From Anaeramoeba flamelloides (Eukaryota > Metamonada > Anaeramoebidae), in the NCBI GenBank assembly GCA_027625915.1, contig JANTQA010000045.1:868001-932000 (forward strand): a stretch of 64,000 nucleotides of DNA, written 5' to 3'. Each line of letters begins with the position of its first letter. Position 1 is the first letter of the stretch. The translations under genes and the position numbers were made by a program. Under the pieces are notes generated by a model, which worked only from the letters and a program-made list of their open reading frames with translations, was not told the origin of the DNA and made no database searches. Positions 47,401 through 58,374 of the stretch are shown here, piece by piece.

Positions 47401-50184
47401 TTTTTTGTTACCCAATTAATTTTACTAGAATTTGAATTTTGTGCATTAATTTGAGATTTTTATTGTGCCTTAAATTTGGTTGAAAGTTTGTGCCTTAATA
47501 GAGGAACTGACTGAATACAGTGTGTCTACTTTCAAATCCTCAACATCAAGAAAAGAGAAGAGAAAAGAAAGGGGAAAATAAATAAATCATAATATCAATT
47601 ACCTTGTGGTTGATCTTGCCAAGCATTCTGAGTTGTATAAGTTAAAAAATTAATATTGCTGAAGCCAGAAAAAAACAGAGTATAAATATTTTTGTTAAAT
47701 GAAGTTTTCGGGGAGACTAAAGCGGGAACCGAGATTGTTAAGAAAGTTTCATTAAAATCTTTATTAAAAATTTGGATTGCACTGTTGTCTCCCTAAATAT
47801 AATCGTATTGTGTTTCTAAAGGACGGTAATCTTGAGTATAGATATTAATTTGATCTTGATCGCCAAGATCAATTGATGCGATAAAGCAATTATTATCATT
47901 CTCGTTATTGTAATAATACGAAGCATAGAGGCAATCTTTTTCTTTAAATTTCATAATGGCACCATTTTCAGTTGAAACGGGGCTTTTGTGTGGAAATAGA
48001 GCTCCTTCTGATGTTACTAAATCACTTGATGTAGCAGATCCTACAATCCAAATATTACCTTCAGAATCAAATTTCATATCTTTAAAACCTTCATCTCCAT
48101 TACTACCGCCATAAAAGCATACATAATCTATTGACAGATCGTCTTTATTGAATCTTCCATACAGGAAATATTTATTAGCTGGGGGGTTTGTTGATCTTTG
48201 GTAAGTACAATTTTCATGCTGTATCAATTTGTCTTCATGTCCCTGTATGGATCCTCCAAAATATAAATAATTATCAAGGAAATGAATTCGAGTGACACTA
48301 ATTTGGTCTGGATCATCTTCTTCCCCAGCTTCAAAACATTTGCAATAAGATAAATTAGAAAGTTGACTGTCCATGATCCCATAAAAATTATTGTTTGTAT
48401 TTACAACACAGTGTATTGTTTCACCATTTTGATCATCTGTTGGGAACTTATTTGAATTTCCTCCTCCTAGAAAATATAATATTAATTCGTCTGATGATAC
48501 AGCTAAATTAGTGATCTGATCGAAACCCTCTCCACATATTACTGTTGAATTAATTAAATCTCCATCTTTACTTAGTTTTGTGATAAATGGAGTGCCCTGA
48601 TTTTGAGTCACACAATCCATTCGATAAGAACCCTCTGTTGTTGGGAAATTAGAAGAGGTTTTATTTGCTTCGTAATAATCTGTATGACCACCCAAATACA
48701 TATCATCTTTTGAATCAACAATAATTGTGGTTGCCCTGTCATCTCTTGCAGACGATAGATAACCACTCCAAATTAAATCACAGTTAGGAGATAATTTGAA
48801 AACTAGTACATCCCTGTAAGCTCCTTCATATCCTTCGATGAAAACTAAATCCCCATCTGCAGGAAAATTTCTTGACATTGTTGTTCCTATTGGTTGGTTA
48901 TTTGAATTCAATAATTATTAATTGAAAGCAGATCGAAAAAGGAAAAAAATCGAAATTAAAAAAAATTGTTCAGTTTGAGAATGTAAAATAGTCCAATTTT
49001 GTTTTGCCAAGATTCAAATCTTTGGCTGTAATTAAAAAAAAAAAAAAAAAAAACAATTTTTAACATACCAACCCCAATAAAATTTCCTTGGGAATCAATA
49101 CGAAGTCCTGTATTTCATCAGTGTAGTCACCAGCAAAGAAAGTAGAGTAGGTAGGATCAATTATTAAATGATTATTGGGTTGAAAATTTGGATCATTAAT
49201 CAGAAAGGAAACAGTATTTTCACGATCGTGTTGTACTTGGTGTTCTTTTTTCTCTTGATGGTTTTTTAATATGAATTGTCCTTGTAATTCCAAATTGTTT
49301 TGGAAAAAGATTGGTTTTGATTCTTCAAGAATTATTTCTTTGGTAAGTTTTGAAACAAATTGTAAAGTTCCCTTATCTTTGGGTATTCTTATTTCTAAGT
49401 TATTACTCGTTTGGAATTGCCATTGGATTTTTGAGAGTGCTTTTGCTTGTGAAAGATAAAAAGAACTTTTAATCTTTGTTTCGCCTTGTAAATTTGCGTC
49501 AAAGCCTTGTTTCTTTTGTGTTTGTGTTTGTGTTGTTGTTGTTTCAAATTGTAAATCTACCCCTTCAAAAATGTTAGAGTACTGAATCATTGCATAATTG
49601 GCAAGATCTGTTTTCCAGTTAGTTTTGTTGCTTCCATGGAAATAATGCGTTTTGGATTTCAATTTGTTCAACGCACGAAGGTTACTCAAGTTTGCATTTG
49701 GGATTTTCATGTTGATGGTATACCTGTCGATTGAATAAATTATTGATTGATTTGAAAAATACCATGTCCCTTGATTAAATGTTTTGCCAAGATATTTGAT
49801 TTTTTTATTATAAAGGTTTGGATTGTAATTTTCAATGAAATGGGTTGGTACTGTTATCTTGTTAAAGTAGTGCTTTTGGGTTTGCTCAAAATTCTGTAAA
49901 CTATTATTGAAAAAACAAAAAAATGAAATGAAATCAAAAACGAGAGTTTTTTGATCTTTGGGGTTGCGTTATGGAATATTTCTCCATGAAAAAGGCATTT
50001 TAACTTACTTTTCTAAGAGTTCCTTTGTTTCAGATTTTGAAGAAGCAAAGGTTGAAACATGGCTCAATGCATCTTTGGTAAGTAATTGTGAAAAATGAGA
50101 CTCAATTGTTGATCTTTCAATTTGGGTTGTATTGACAAAAATCAAAAACAAGACTTGAAGAAGAATTAAGAATAAAACTTTCAT
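44461..50184 (-). CDS. SBBP-propeller / GCC2-GCC3 cysteine-repeat / multi-pass membrane protein, 5 exons (~1650 aa)
   Basis: Exons on the minus strand: 50184-50009, 49900-49069, 48886-47603, 47207-45503, 45421-44461; the introns are GT-AG (108, 182, 395 and 81 bp) and phases agree. Domains: signal peptide (KVLFLILLQVLFLIFV); a DUF7948-like region (WKTDLANYAMIQYSNIFEGVDLQF); SBBP-type repeats (YSTFFAGDYTDE, IWSGYLSSARDDRATTIIVD, SNFPTTEGSYR); about 20 GCC2/GCC3 repeats (C-x2-C-x2-G-x-Y/F...C) from ~47170 to ~45850; then about eight hydrophobic segments and a Lys/Glu coiled-coil C-terminus. Likely a surface receptor or channel-like protein. Two faults: near 49112 one base appears missing (the frame changes before DSQGNFIGVG, which then joins exon 3 perfectly), and an in-frame TAG lies at 47790-47792 with coding on both sides. 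Either recent decay or sequence error. A TGA at 45490 falls inside intron 4 and is harmless. Confidence 0.85.
47317..47513. mobile_element. MITE copy 13, inside intron 3 of the GCC-repeat gene
   Basis: Diverged left end (CTTTCAGTTCCAC) and right end GAGGAACTGACTG; arms and the core TTTTACTAGAATTTGAA are clear. It lies wholly within the intron 47602-47208 and accounts for half its length. Confidence 0.85.
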
Positions 50185-52070
50185 TTGAACTTTTTTTTTA
50201 ATTGAGAAAAAAATGAATAAATAATTTATTTCAAAATTGGACTTATAAGAACAAAAAATGAAGTCACAAATTTAAGTTCTGTTCTCTTTTGATTTTTCAA
50301 ATCTAAAAGACTGATTTTCTTGTTATTGGTTTTTTTACAGAATAATTCCAGTTTAGATAAATTAAAATTAATAAAAGGCATTATGAAAAAACTACCATCA
50401 CTCTTGGAATTAGTACAGGGTCCGAGAACTACTTTTTGAAGAAATAAAGTAAGAAGATAAAAATATTAATTTTTTGTCATTCAAATATTGCTTGATAAAA
50501 TCACAATTATATTAAGAGAAGAATTAGAACAAAGGGGTAAAGAAGAAAAATAATGATAAAAAAAAATGGAAAATTTTTTTTTTTATTTTTTTATTGTAAT
50601 TTAAGGGAGGAGTATTCAACAAAATTACTTCCTATTTGCCTGAAACTCTAAAATTGTATTTAGGGTTTTTTTATCCTAACTGTAATGTAAGCAGGATTAC
50701 AGCTCAAAGGATAAAAAAATGGAAAATTCTTCCATTAAAAATATTCGCAAATCCAAAATGAGATCCAAACCGTAAAAAAAAAAATGTAAAACTAAGCTGG
50801 TTTCTTAATGGGCAAATTGTTTAAACTTGTTAATTTTTTCTGATTCAGAATTAGGTATCATATTAAAAAAGAATAATCAGAAAAAAATTAACAAGTTATT
50901 TAAGGACAAATTTTGCCATTGAAATTTTGGTATTATGCGTTTTTGTTCATACTTGGTGGTTAACAATTTTGCTTTTTGACAAAATTGATTTTTTCTTGAA
51001 GATTCTTCCTTAAACACTCAGAAGAGTTTTTTTTACCTTTTGAGAATATTTAGGTTAGTTAATGTGTATTTCAGGGTATATTTGGGATAAATAGAGATAT
51101 TTTTGGTACTGTGTATACCATATAATTTTTAGGTTGTGCTGGTTAAGAATCGACCGATTTCTTCTACTGGGGTGGAAAAGTAAATAAATGTACTTCGTAA
51201 GGCAAGGTAATTGTATCATTAGATTTTAATGCTTTCCTTTTGGAATACAAAAATGTCTTATCAAAATTACGAGTAAATATAGACAATTAGAAATTATCAT
51301 AAGAAAGATTTTTTTGCACCTTTGTAAATAACCATTTAGAAATGATCCCGACTGTAACAGGTATCTAAGATACATATTCATTTTTCACAAAAAAGGGGAT
51401 GAGAACTATTCCCCTAAATTTGTATTTTCCAAATGTGTATTTTTAAACCAAAAAAAAAAAAAAAATTATAGAATATAATTCCAGTTTTGCCATAAAACCA
51501 AATATATTGAAACTAGATTTGATTGGAAGTTGTTCAAAAAGTGTTTTTTAGAAATTAAAAAAGTTTTTGATTTTTTCAATTTTTGAATATTTTTCGATGA
51601 CATTTAGAGAATACTTTTTGTAAAAAATTCCTTTCCAGTTAAAAATGATAAAAATTAATATCTTGTTCAGAAGTTTCAATGATATTTTTTTCTTAGTGTA
51701 GTGTAATCTTTTGAGGGTTTGTGATTTATATTTAAGGGGTCAAAATTAAAAAAAATATTAAAAATTGTTAATTTCGTATTTGATATTTTTTGATTAATAA
51801 GAATTTGAGAAAAGTTCAACCAAGTATTTGGTGCTAATCTATACTCAGAATCAAAAGCCTCATTTTCTCATTAAAAAGAATTTTTTATTTTTACCTAATT
51901 TGCCAAAAAAAAAATTTACAGGTTTGTTAAATTTCATTTGTATTTAGATTGGCAATACAAAACTCCATAATACCTTTCCACAAAACACAAATCCTATTTT
52001 TTCTTGAGAATATTGGTTTTACACTTAAGGGAACAAAATTTTCATTAAACTTTCAAAAAAAAGATTTATA
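50185..52070. other. Spacer upstream of the GCC-repeat gene
   Basis: A/T-rich with some islands of mixed sequence (50640-50720, 51060-51260) that contain no open frame. A hairpin at 50824-50897 is listed. No gene seen. Confidence 0.5.
50824..50897. repeat. Inverted repeat, 74 bp
   Basis: AACTTGTTAATTTTTTCTGATT and its inverse (AATCAG...TTAACAAGTT) pair over 22 bases with one extra T on one side. The loop is about 29 bases. Possibly a tiny foldback remnant. Confidence 0.7.
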
Positions 52071-52546
52071 CAGTGATGGAAATAACCCTTTCAGACAACC
52101 TTTAACCCATTACTAAAAATTAACTCATGTTTTTTTTTCAGACTTGGGTATTGGAAGACCAGAAATCACTTATAGATTCTTGGTTCGGAACCAAATTGAC
52201 TTTAGAGGTTAGATGATTGATTAATCAAAATGGCTCAATAATATTAAATGCTTTTGTTTCAAAAATTTCATCATATTTACAAAATTTGTGAGATTAAATG
52301 ATTTTTTTATCAAAATTCAAAAAATGAAATTATTGCTCATTTTTTTGTCAAAAAATTAGATTTTAATCTTCCAGTATCTTCATAATTCTTTTTTAAAATT
52401 TATTTAAAGAACCTTATTTCTTGTTTATATACTGTTTTCATCCCATTGATTTGTTTCTTTTATTTCTAGAGTCAGCCAATATTTTTTGCATGAGTCAAAT
52501 TATAGTAATGTGTTAAAATCAAAAACACCGGTTAGTTACACCACTG
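52071..52546. mobile_element. Possible Tc1/mariner-like remnant (~476 bp)
   Basis: The left end CAGTGATGGAAATAACC and inverted right end CAGTGGTGTAACTAACC agree at 14 of 17 positions, both flanked by TA (52069-52070, 52547-52548). CAGTG...TAACC is a Tc1-type end as I remember the family. The interior has no transposase frame. It would be a deleted, non-autonomous copy. Confidence 0.45.
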
Positions 52547-54537
52547 TAGAACATCAAAACCATTTCAAATTGTTAATTATAAAAAGAAGCTTCAATTATT
52601 CCTTTGACTTTTTTAGAATTGGGGGCTTTTTTCATTTATGATAATTCTTGGAATGTGTTGTGTTTTTTTGAAAATCTGAATGAAAATTTTGATCTTTTTA
52701 TTTTTCAATTGACACTACTATCAAATAGATTATATATGAAACAACAAAAACAAAAAGAATTATTGTAAAAATAAGTCTTTTGTTTTTGGTATCTCAGAAA
52801 CCATCAATTAGGTTCAAAAATTAAATCGAGTAAATAATATCTGAAAAAGCGTTGTTGGGAACTTCAATGGTGAAAAGCAAAAAGAATCAAAACAAACAAA
52901 AAAGAACACAGAGAAAACCATAATTCCTTTGTAAGAATTGTTCAGATTTATTACTCCCATAAAACAACTCAACAAACCAATGGTCAAAAATCATATACAA
53001 GTCGATTGTTTAAATGTTAGAGTATTTATTGGTTTGAAATGTAGACAATCTCTTTGTTATGTGACGAGTTTGTTCTGGAAGAATGAGAAATATTATATTC
53101 TTCGAGTTGATATAAGATGATATTGAGGAGTTCGAAGAACGAAGATTAATATCCTCTTAGCACCAGAGCAATCTCATATTTTGAGTCCGGTAGGTGATCC
53201 AAAATGAGGAATTATAATGGGCGATTTTTGAACAAATGAAACAATATGAGATGCTATTTATTTTTGGAACTCAGGGTCTAACTCTACACAACCTAAAACA
53301 TCAAACAAATTTAAATCATTTCAAGTAACAACTAATTTTTTATTTTTTAATGGTATTTTAAATAACTTGTTTTTTAAAGGATCTTTTTCTACCAATGGAA
53401 TCATTGAAAAAATTGAAGTTAAATTTTACATTTTCATCCATTGATACACAAAAATTGGTTTAAAAACCCACAGAGATAAACTCGATCATCCTTCTTTTCA
53501 ATGAGTCTCTAATTTACATTTTATTTCATACTTATTAAGAAACACCAGAAGCCGATCAAGCACAAAACCTGTATCTACTAAGGCATTTCCAAAAAAGTGT
53601 GGCATTTTTTTTTTTAAATTTCATATAAAATCATCTTTGTTAATGAAAGTATTCATCAATTGACATTACCAAATTAAGCTTAATATTAATACCGATTGAA
53701 TAAATGGCTAAGGTATTTATTTCAAAATATATTGGATGAAATATTTTTAAAAAATGAAAAAAAAAAAATAGCACTTTTTTTTGCTGAAAACAATGTACAA
53801 CCAATTTCAATCAAAAACAGGAAATATGGAAAGCGCGTACAAATGATTTTTTAAACACTCAAATGTAGACATATGTTTTAAATTATATTTGAAACTTTGT
53901 GGAGATTAAACAAGTTATGAAAACGGTTTTTTCAACCAAAAAGAAAATAATAAACACCAATTTTCACCCTAAAAAATATCTGATAAAATTGAGATCGGAA
54001 AATTTAATATCTTTTATTTATATAATACAATACTAAGAAACAAATTGAATTATTACCAAGAATCAATAAATGGTTGTTAATGGTGTTGGATGAATAAATA
54101 CTTTTTTCAAGATTGAGTTTAATAAATGATATATTGTAAAATAAAATTGGCACACTTAATTGGAAATAGCAAATATGGTTCTTAACAGTAACTGATTTTG
54201 AACTATTCCTCTAAAAATTTCTTGACTTCACTTAGTAAAATAAATATTTTTTTCTTTCAAAATTTGTAAATATGTTTTTTTTCATCTATTGAAAATCTTC
54301 TATAAATGGTCTTTTTTCTCTTTTTTCCTCAAAAAAAGAAAATAAACATTTTTTTTATCTTAAAAAAAGATATTGATTTATTTTGAATCAAAACGAAAAA
54401 CACTCTTTGGTTTTTGACATTGTTTTTAAAACAAAGAAATGGAATTCATTCAATTTCCGACCTTTTATGAGAAAATTGATGGTCTTTTTTCTTTGTTGTC
54501 TATTGAACAAATAATTGATTCTGTTAAGGGAGTAGCT
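52547..54537. other. Spacer with an unexplained mixed-sequence island
   Basis: 52930-53290 is less A/T-biased (CGAGTTCGAAGAACG, GAGTCCGGTAGGTGATCC). It holds a 60-codon frame at 52938-53120, but no gene model holds. The rest is A/T-rich. Confidence 0.4.
53580..53720 (-). repeat. R-family repeat, inverted partial copy
   Basis: On the minus strand it matches 12820-12925: CAGTATTAATACC-like start, ATTAACAAAGAT and CACACTTTTTTGGAAATGCCTTA end. Confidence 0.55.
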
Positions 54538-54889
54538 ATATCATAAGACATCATAAAAAATTGAGAGAGATGAGATAAGAGTATTTTATTTTAGTGGCAT
54601 CTGATCGTAGATTCTCTAAAAATTCATTTTAAAAAATTATATGATATTTTTTTTTTAGTAATGTTCAACAATAAAAAAAAAAGAGAATATAATGATAAAA
54701 TAAGTTTTGATTTTTTTTTTTATTTATTTTTTAAAAATTAATTTTAAAAATTTGGACACGGTTTAAACAATCAAAAGAATAGCAATACCATACTTTACAT
54801 CCAATTCGAAATTAATTTTTTTTACAAATATTTCAATTTTTGTCTTTTTTCTTTTTTTTTTCATTTCGTTTTTTGTAGTTATAACCTGT

Positions 54890-55290
54890 TTCATATGATT
54901 GGGAATTTTTTTTTCGATGGTTGATAGAATGCCAGTGTTGAGTTTCTTAAATTGAATTATCACATATAATTGGTCAATGGTGTCTTATCATTTGATCGAT
55001 CAACCATTGTTGGTGAAATTTTAACAAATTAACCAATACATTTTTTGTTCCGCACGTTTCATTATTTTGGAACACCAATTTTTGATTTTTTTGTTTAATA
55101 TATTGTTTTTTTTTATTTGGATGAAAATGATTACTTATAAAAACATTAATACTATGTTACTTGAATGTGATTTTATATTAAATTTGGTAAAATATAAAAA
55201 AGTGAGTTTTTGTTTTCCTATTTTTGATTTTGGATATTTCCAAATTTTTGGAATGGGGTTTAGTTTTTTTTTTTTGGGAGAGGATAATTT
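54890..55290 (+). repeat. R-family dispersed repeat, copy 4
   Basis: Shares TCTTATCATTTGATCGATCAA with copy 1 and AACATTAATACTATG...CCAAATTTTTGGAATGGGGT with 35265-35590. It links the two halves of the family. Confidence 0.6.
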
Positions 55291-55624
55291 TAGATTCTTA
55301 GAATAAAACTTATAGTTATTTTGCGGTTCAAAATTTGATAGAATACAATCATATTCACTTCTCCAATTCCACCAAATCCAACTATAAACAACCTAACAAG
55401 TAATGTTTTGATTTAATTATTATTTTTTTGGAATCCTTCTAGCTATTTAAACCCTATACATGTTTCCTTTTACGATTCTCCCGATTGTAATGTTATTGTT
55501 CTTTTTAAACAAATCCTTTAATCCCAAATGTCACTGATAAAAAAATATTTCTAATTGCTTTTTGTTGTCATGATTTAAAAAAAATCTCAAAAATGATGAA
55601 AAAATACAAAATGAAAAAATTAAA

Positions 55625-55719
55625 TGCCACAATAGAATGTTGAGATAAGGACGAAAGATAAGTCATTCAACATTTGAAACACAATTTTAAGCAATTCAAC
55701 TCAACATTCTATTGTGGCA
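55625..55719. repeat. 95-bp hairpin with perfect 20-bp arms
   Basis: TGCCACAATAGAATGTTGAG at 55625-55644 is exactly inverted at 55700-55719. The 55-base interior partly pairs too (TTCAAC, GAATTG). It may be a minimal MITE or the target of a terminator-like process. Confidence 0.85.
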
Positions 55720-55880
55720 ATTTCTTTGAGACTTTTGAAAAAAAATTTAAAAAATCTAATGAATGAAGTACTTTAAATAATAAAAATCAATGAGTTACAA
55801 ACAAAGTAAAAAATGTTATTTTCGGATCCTTTTCAAAATTGCAAAAAAGTGAAAAATTTTCCTTTACCGTTGCTACTCCC

Positions 55881-57222
55881 TTAACCAAATTATTTTTCCA
55901 AGGTTGTAAATCCTTGAGCGCGGCAATCTATTGGGATTTATGAGATTAAAAAAGTCAAAAAGATTTGTTAAAATCTTTTAAAATAACTTTAAATATCATT
56001 TTTAAAGTGGAATTTGTTAAAAAATACTTTTTATTTTCCTCAAATGGAATTGAAAAGAAAAAGATCAGAAAATTTTCAAACTTTCCCTAATAACCTAAAT
56101 GTTTTCCCAAAATCTTTCCACAGTGACTACAATGCTATCTTGAACGTTTTAGAGAGACCATCACTTTGTTATTAGAGTTCTCAAGAATTATTTTTTAATT
56201 TTTACAAATAAAAAGTTTGAGATAATAAAAAATATATAGCTACTTTATCTTTGAACTATTTTGGCTTTTTATTATAATTAAAATCTGGATTAAAGACAAA
56301 AAATAAAATAAATATCTTGACACATCAATATCATTTTAAATCTTTTTTAAAAAACTTGATGAAATTTAAGCAAATCCAGGGTGCGAAGGGATATATAAAA
56401 ACTATTTTTCAGTTAAAGGGAATCAAAAAAAAAACATTTTTTTCAAATATCAATTATTTTTTATAATTGGCCATTGAAGAACAAATAAGAAATAAGTAGA
56501 ATAATAAGCACATAAAAGAATTGTTGATACCTTAAAGAAAGAAAACTAATTAATCAATAGATTTTCAAAAAAATTGAAAAACTCAAATTCTTCGAGTGAT
56601 ATTGAGAAAAACAACAATGTTCGTTTTGAATTTCTACTGGTATTTTAATAATAAATAGGAAACAATTTTCACTTCATTTTCCAGACTTTTCTTTTAGAAA
56701 TCAAGTCTCCAAACGAAGTATGTTGGGATTTGTGGTCTCTATTTGAAAAAGGAAATGGAAATGAAGTGAAAATTTTTCACATTTTGTTAATCAAATATCA
56801 GGATCAAAGATTGAATAAAATCCCAATAGAAATCAATATGATTTCTCAACAATCATTTCCACAGCTTCGGTAACCTTAGAATAACACCTTTTTACCAAGT
56901 GACTATTGATCTTGTCATAAAAAAATTTTTTAAAACTGAATTAGGTGTTAAAAAATCGAAAAAAAAAAAAACCAAAATGTGCAAAAATGATTTCAATTTT
57001 GAAAATTTCCAAAATAAAATTTAATCTTCTAATATCCACGCAAACCCTTTAAATACATGTATTTCACACATTACAACTGTTCCCCTTTGACTGGAAAATA
57101 GTTTATAATATTATATATAAATCCAAATTAAACAATAAATAAGAAAATTGGGAACTTCATTTGAAAGGAATTATTACCCCACCCCCACCCCTAACCACAT
57201 ACAAATCTTGATAATGGAGCTG
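55881..57222. other. Spacer
   Basis: 56690-56800 (ATTTGTGGTCTCTATTTGAA, then GAATGAAGTGAAAATTTTTC-like) is repeated in the same order at about 59165-59230, so an old dispersed repeat is present. C-rich CCCCACCCCCACCCC at about 57178-57192 lies just 3' of the ankyrin gene. No gene seen. Confidence 0.5.
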
Positions 57223-58374
57223 TTAGTTGAAAAACTGGTAAGCGCATTCGATGATTCCATAGCTGTTTATTACGCTCTTAGGATGAAATATTTTATTCTG
57301 TGGAAAGAAGAAATAACAAAGCCGTAAAACAAGATAAGTGAGGAGTGTGTGACCGTCTTTATTACCTTTATTAAAATCCACATCGTATTTGTAAAACAAT
57401 TTTAATAAATCAAGATTCAGTGTGCCCAAATTAAAGGCGCTTTGCAATGGTGTCAATGAATTTGAAGAGACAAGGTTGGGGTCTGCGCCATTTCGTAGCA
57501 ATAGTTCCGTTTTTGCGAGGCTTTGTAAAGAAACGGACTCATATAATGGTGTTCTTAGAATAGTTACTTCGTATTCGGGGGGATAGTAATAACGAATTTG
57601 CTGTGAGGTTTCAGTAAAAATCACAAATTCGGGGTTAATTTGGCACCCGTTCTGAAGAAAAAATTCCAAATAATCTTGGTCAAGATTCTTATGGATCAAA
57701 AATGTCAGAAGTGGCGTCTCGCCGAGTTGTGCTGTGACTGGAGAGCCGTGATCGACAAACAATTGAAGAATCGATCGTCTTGGTAAAACGTCTCGTGTAA
57801 ATAAGAGCGGAACCGCCATTTCGGAAGATCTTTGGTTGATAGATCGATCTGGATCGGCATTATTTTCGAAAAATAATTGGAACAGTTCCAAATCGTTGTA
57901 TAACTCGTTTTGAAGGACTAAGGCAAAGGGGGTTCTGCTTGTTAATTGGCGACTCGTGCAATACAGATTTGGATCCGCTCCATATTTGAAAAACAATTCG
58001 AAAAGCTTGAAGGGCTGCTTCGTCAGCTGTTTGCATAAGACATGGAACGCGCTGAATCCTTTTTTGTTTAATTGGTTTGGAGAAACCCCTTTTTTGAGCA
58101 GCAGCTCAACCAATTCGGATCTACACTTGGCTTTTTGAGAGCGTGCGATTAAGATCTGAAGACAATTGTTCCCTTTTCTTGACACCTTTGTAGCAGAGCC
58201 TTTGTGCTCAAGCCCAAATTGGATCCAAAAGGTTTCAAATTTCTTTCTTTCTAATAATTCTGCAATCGCATAACCTGGATAACGGCTGTATTTGCTTTTG
58301 ATCAATTCAACTACCACATTTTTGGGTGCGTTGTTAAATGCCAAAATGTGTTTTTTTTGATCCCAAAAGGTCAT
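57223..58374 (-). CDS. Ankyrin-repeat protein (383 aa)
   Basis: Seen: a single exon from ATG 58374 to TAA 57223; an in-frame TAA lies upstream, fixing the start. About seven ankyrin repeats span ~68-350, with the classic loop and helix signatures: VELLLKKGVSPNQLNKKGFSAFH, FELFFKYGADPNL, FQLFFENNADPD, LQLFVDHGSPVTAQLGETPLL, TELLLRNGADPNL, LTPLQSAFNLG. The N-terminal ~65 residues form a non-repeat helical region. No signal peptide, membrane or catalytic domain is seen, so a cytosolic protein-binding role is inferred. It is much richer in G+C than its surroundings, like the genes at 4.6 and 36.7 kb. No fault is visible in the frame. Confidence 0.88.
   Translation of the reverse strand: MTFWDQKKHILAFNNAPKNVVVELIKSKYSRYPGYAIAELLERKKFETFWIQFGLEHKGSATKVSRKGNNCLQILIARSQKAKCRSELVELLLKKGVSPNQLNKKGFSAFHVLCKQLTKQPFKLFELFFKYGADPNLYCTSRQLTSRTPFALVLQNELYNDLELFQLFFENNADPDRSINQRSSEMAVPLLFTRDVLPRRSILQLFVDHGSPVTAQLGETPLLTFLIHKNLDQDYLEFFLQNGCQINPEFVIFTETSQQIRYYYPPEYEVTILRTPLYESVSLQSLAKTELLLRNGADPNLVSSNSLTPLQSAFNLGTLNLDLLKLFYKYDVDFNKGNKDGHTLLTYLVLRLCYFFFPQNKIFHPKSVINSYGIIECAYQFFN

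Larger units (their letters stand above)
54538..55880. mobile_element. TTAA-flanked element carrying an R-family copy (~1.34 kb)
   Basis: TTAAGGGAGTAGC at 54534 is inverted at 55884 (GCTACTCCCTTAA). The pairing is 13 bases, then diverges (TATATC versus AACGG). Inside lie an R-family repeat (54890-55290) and a 95-bp hairpin (55625-55719). No long coding frame. The TTAA flanks suggest a piggyBac-like or related non-autonomous element. Confidence 0.5.
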
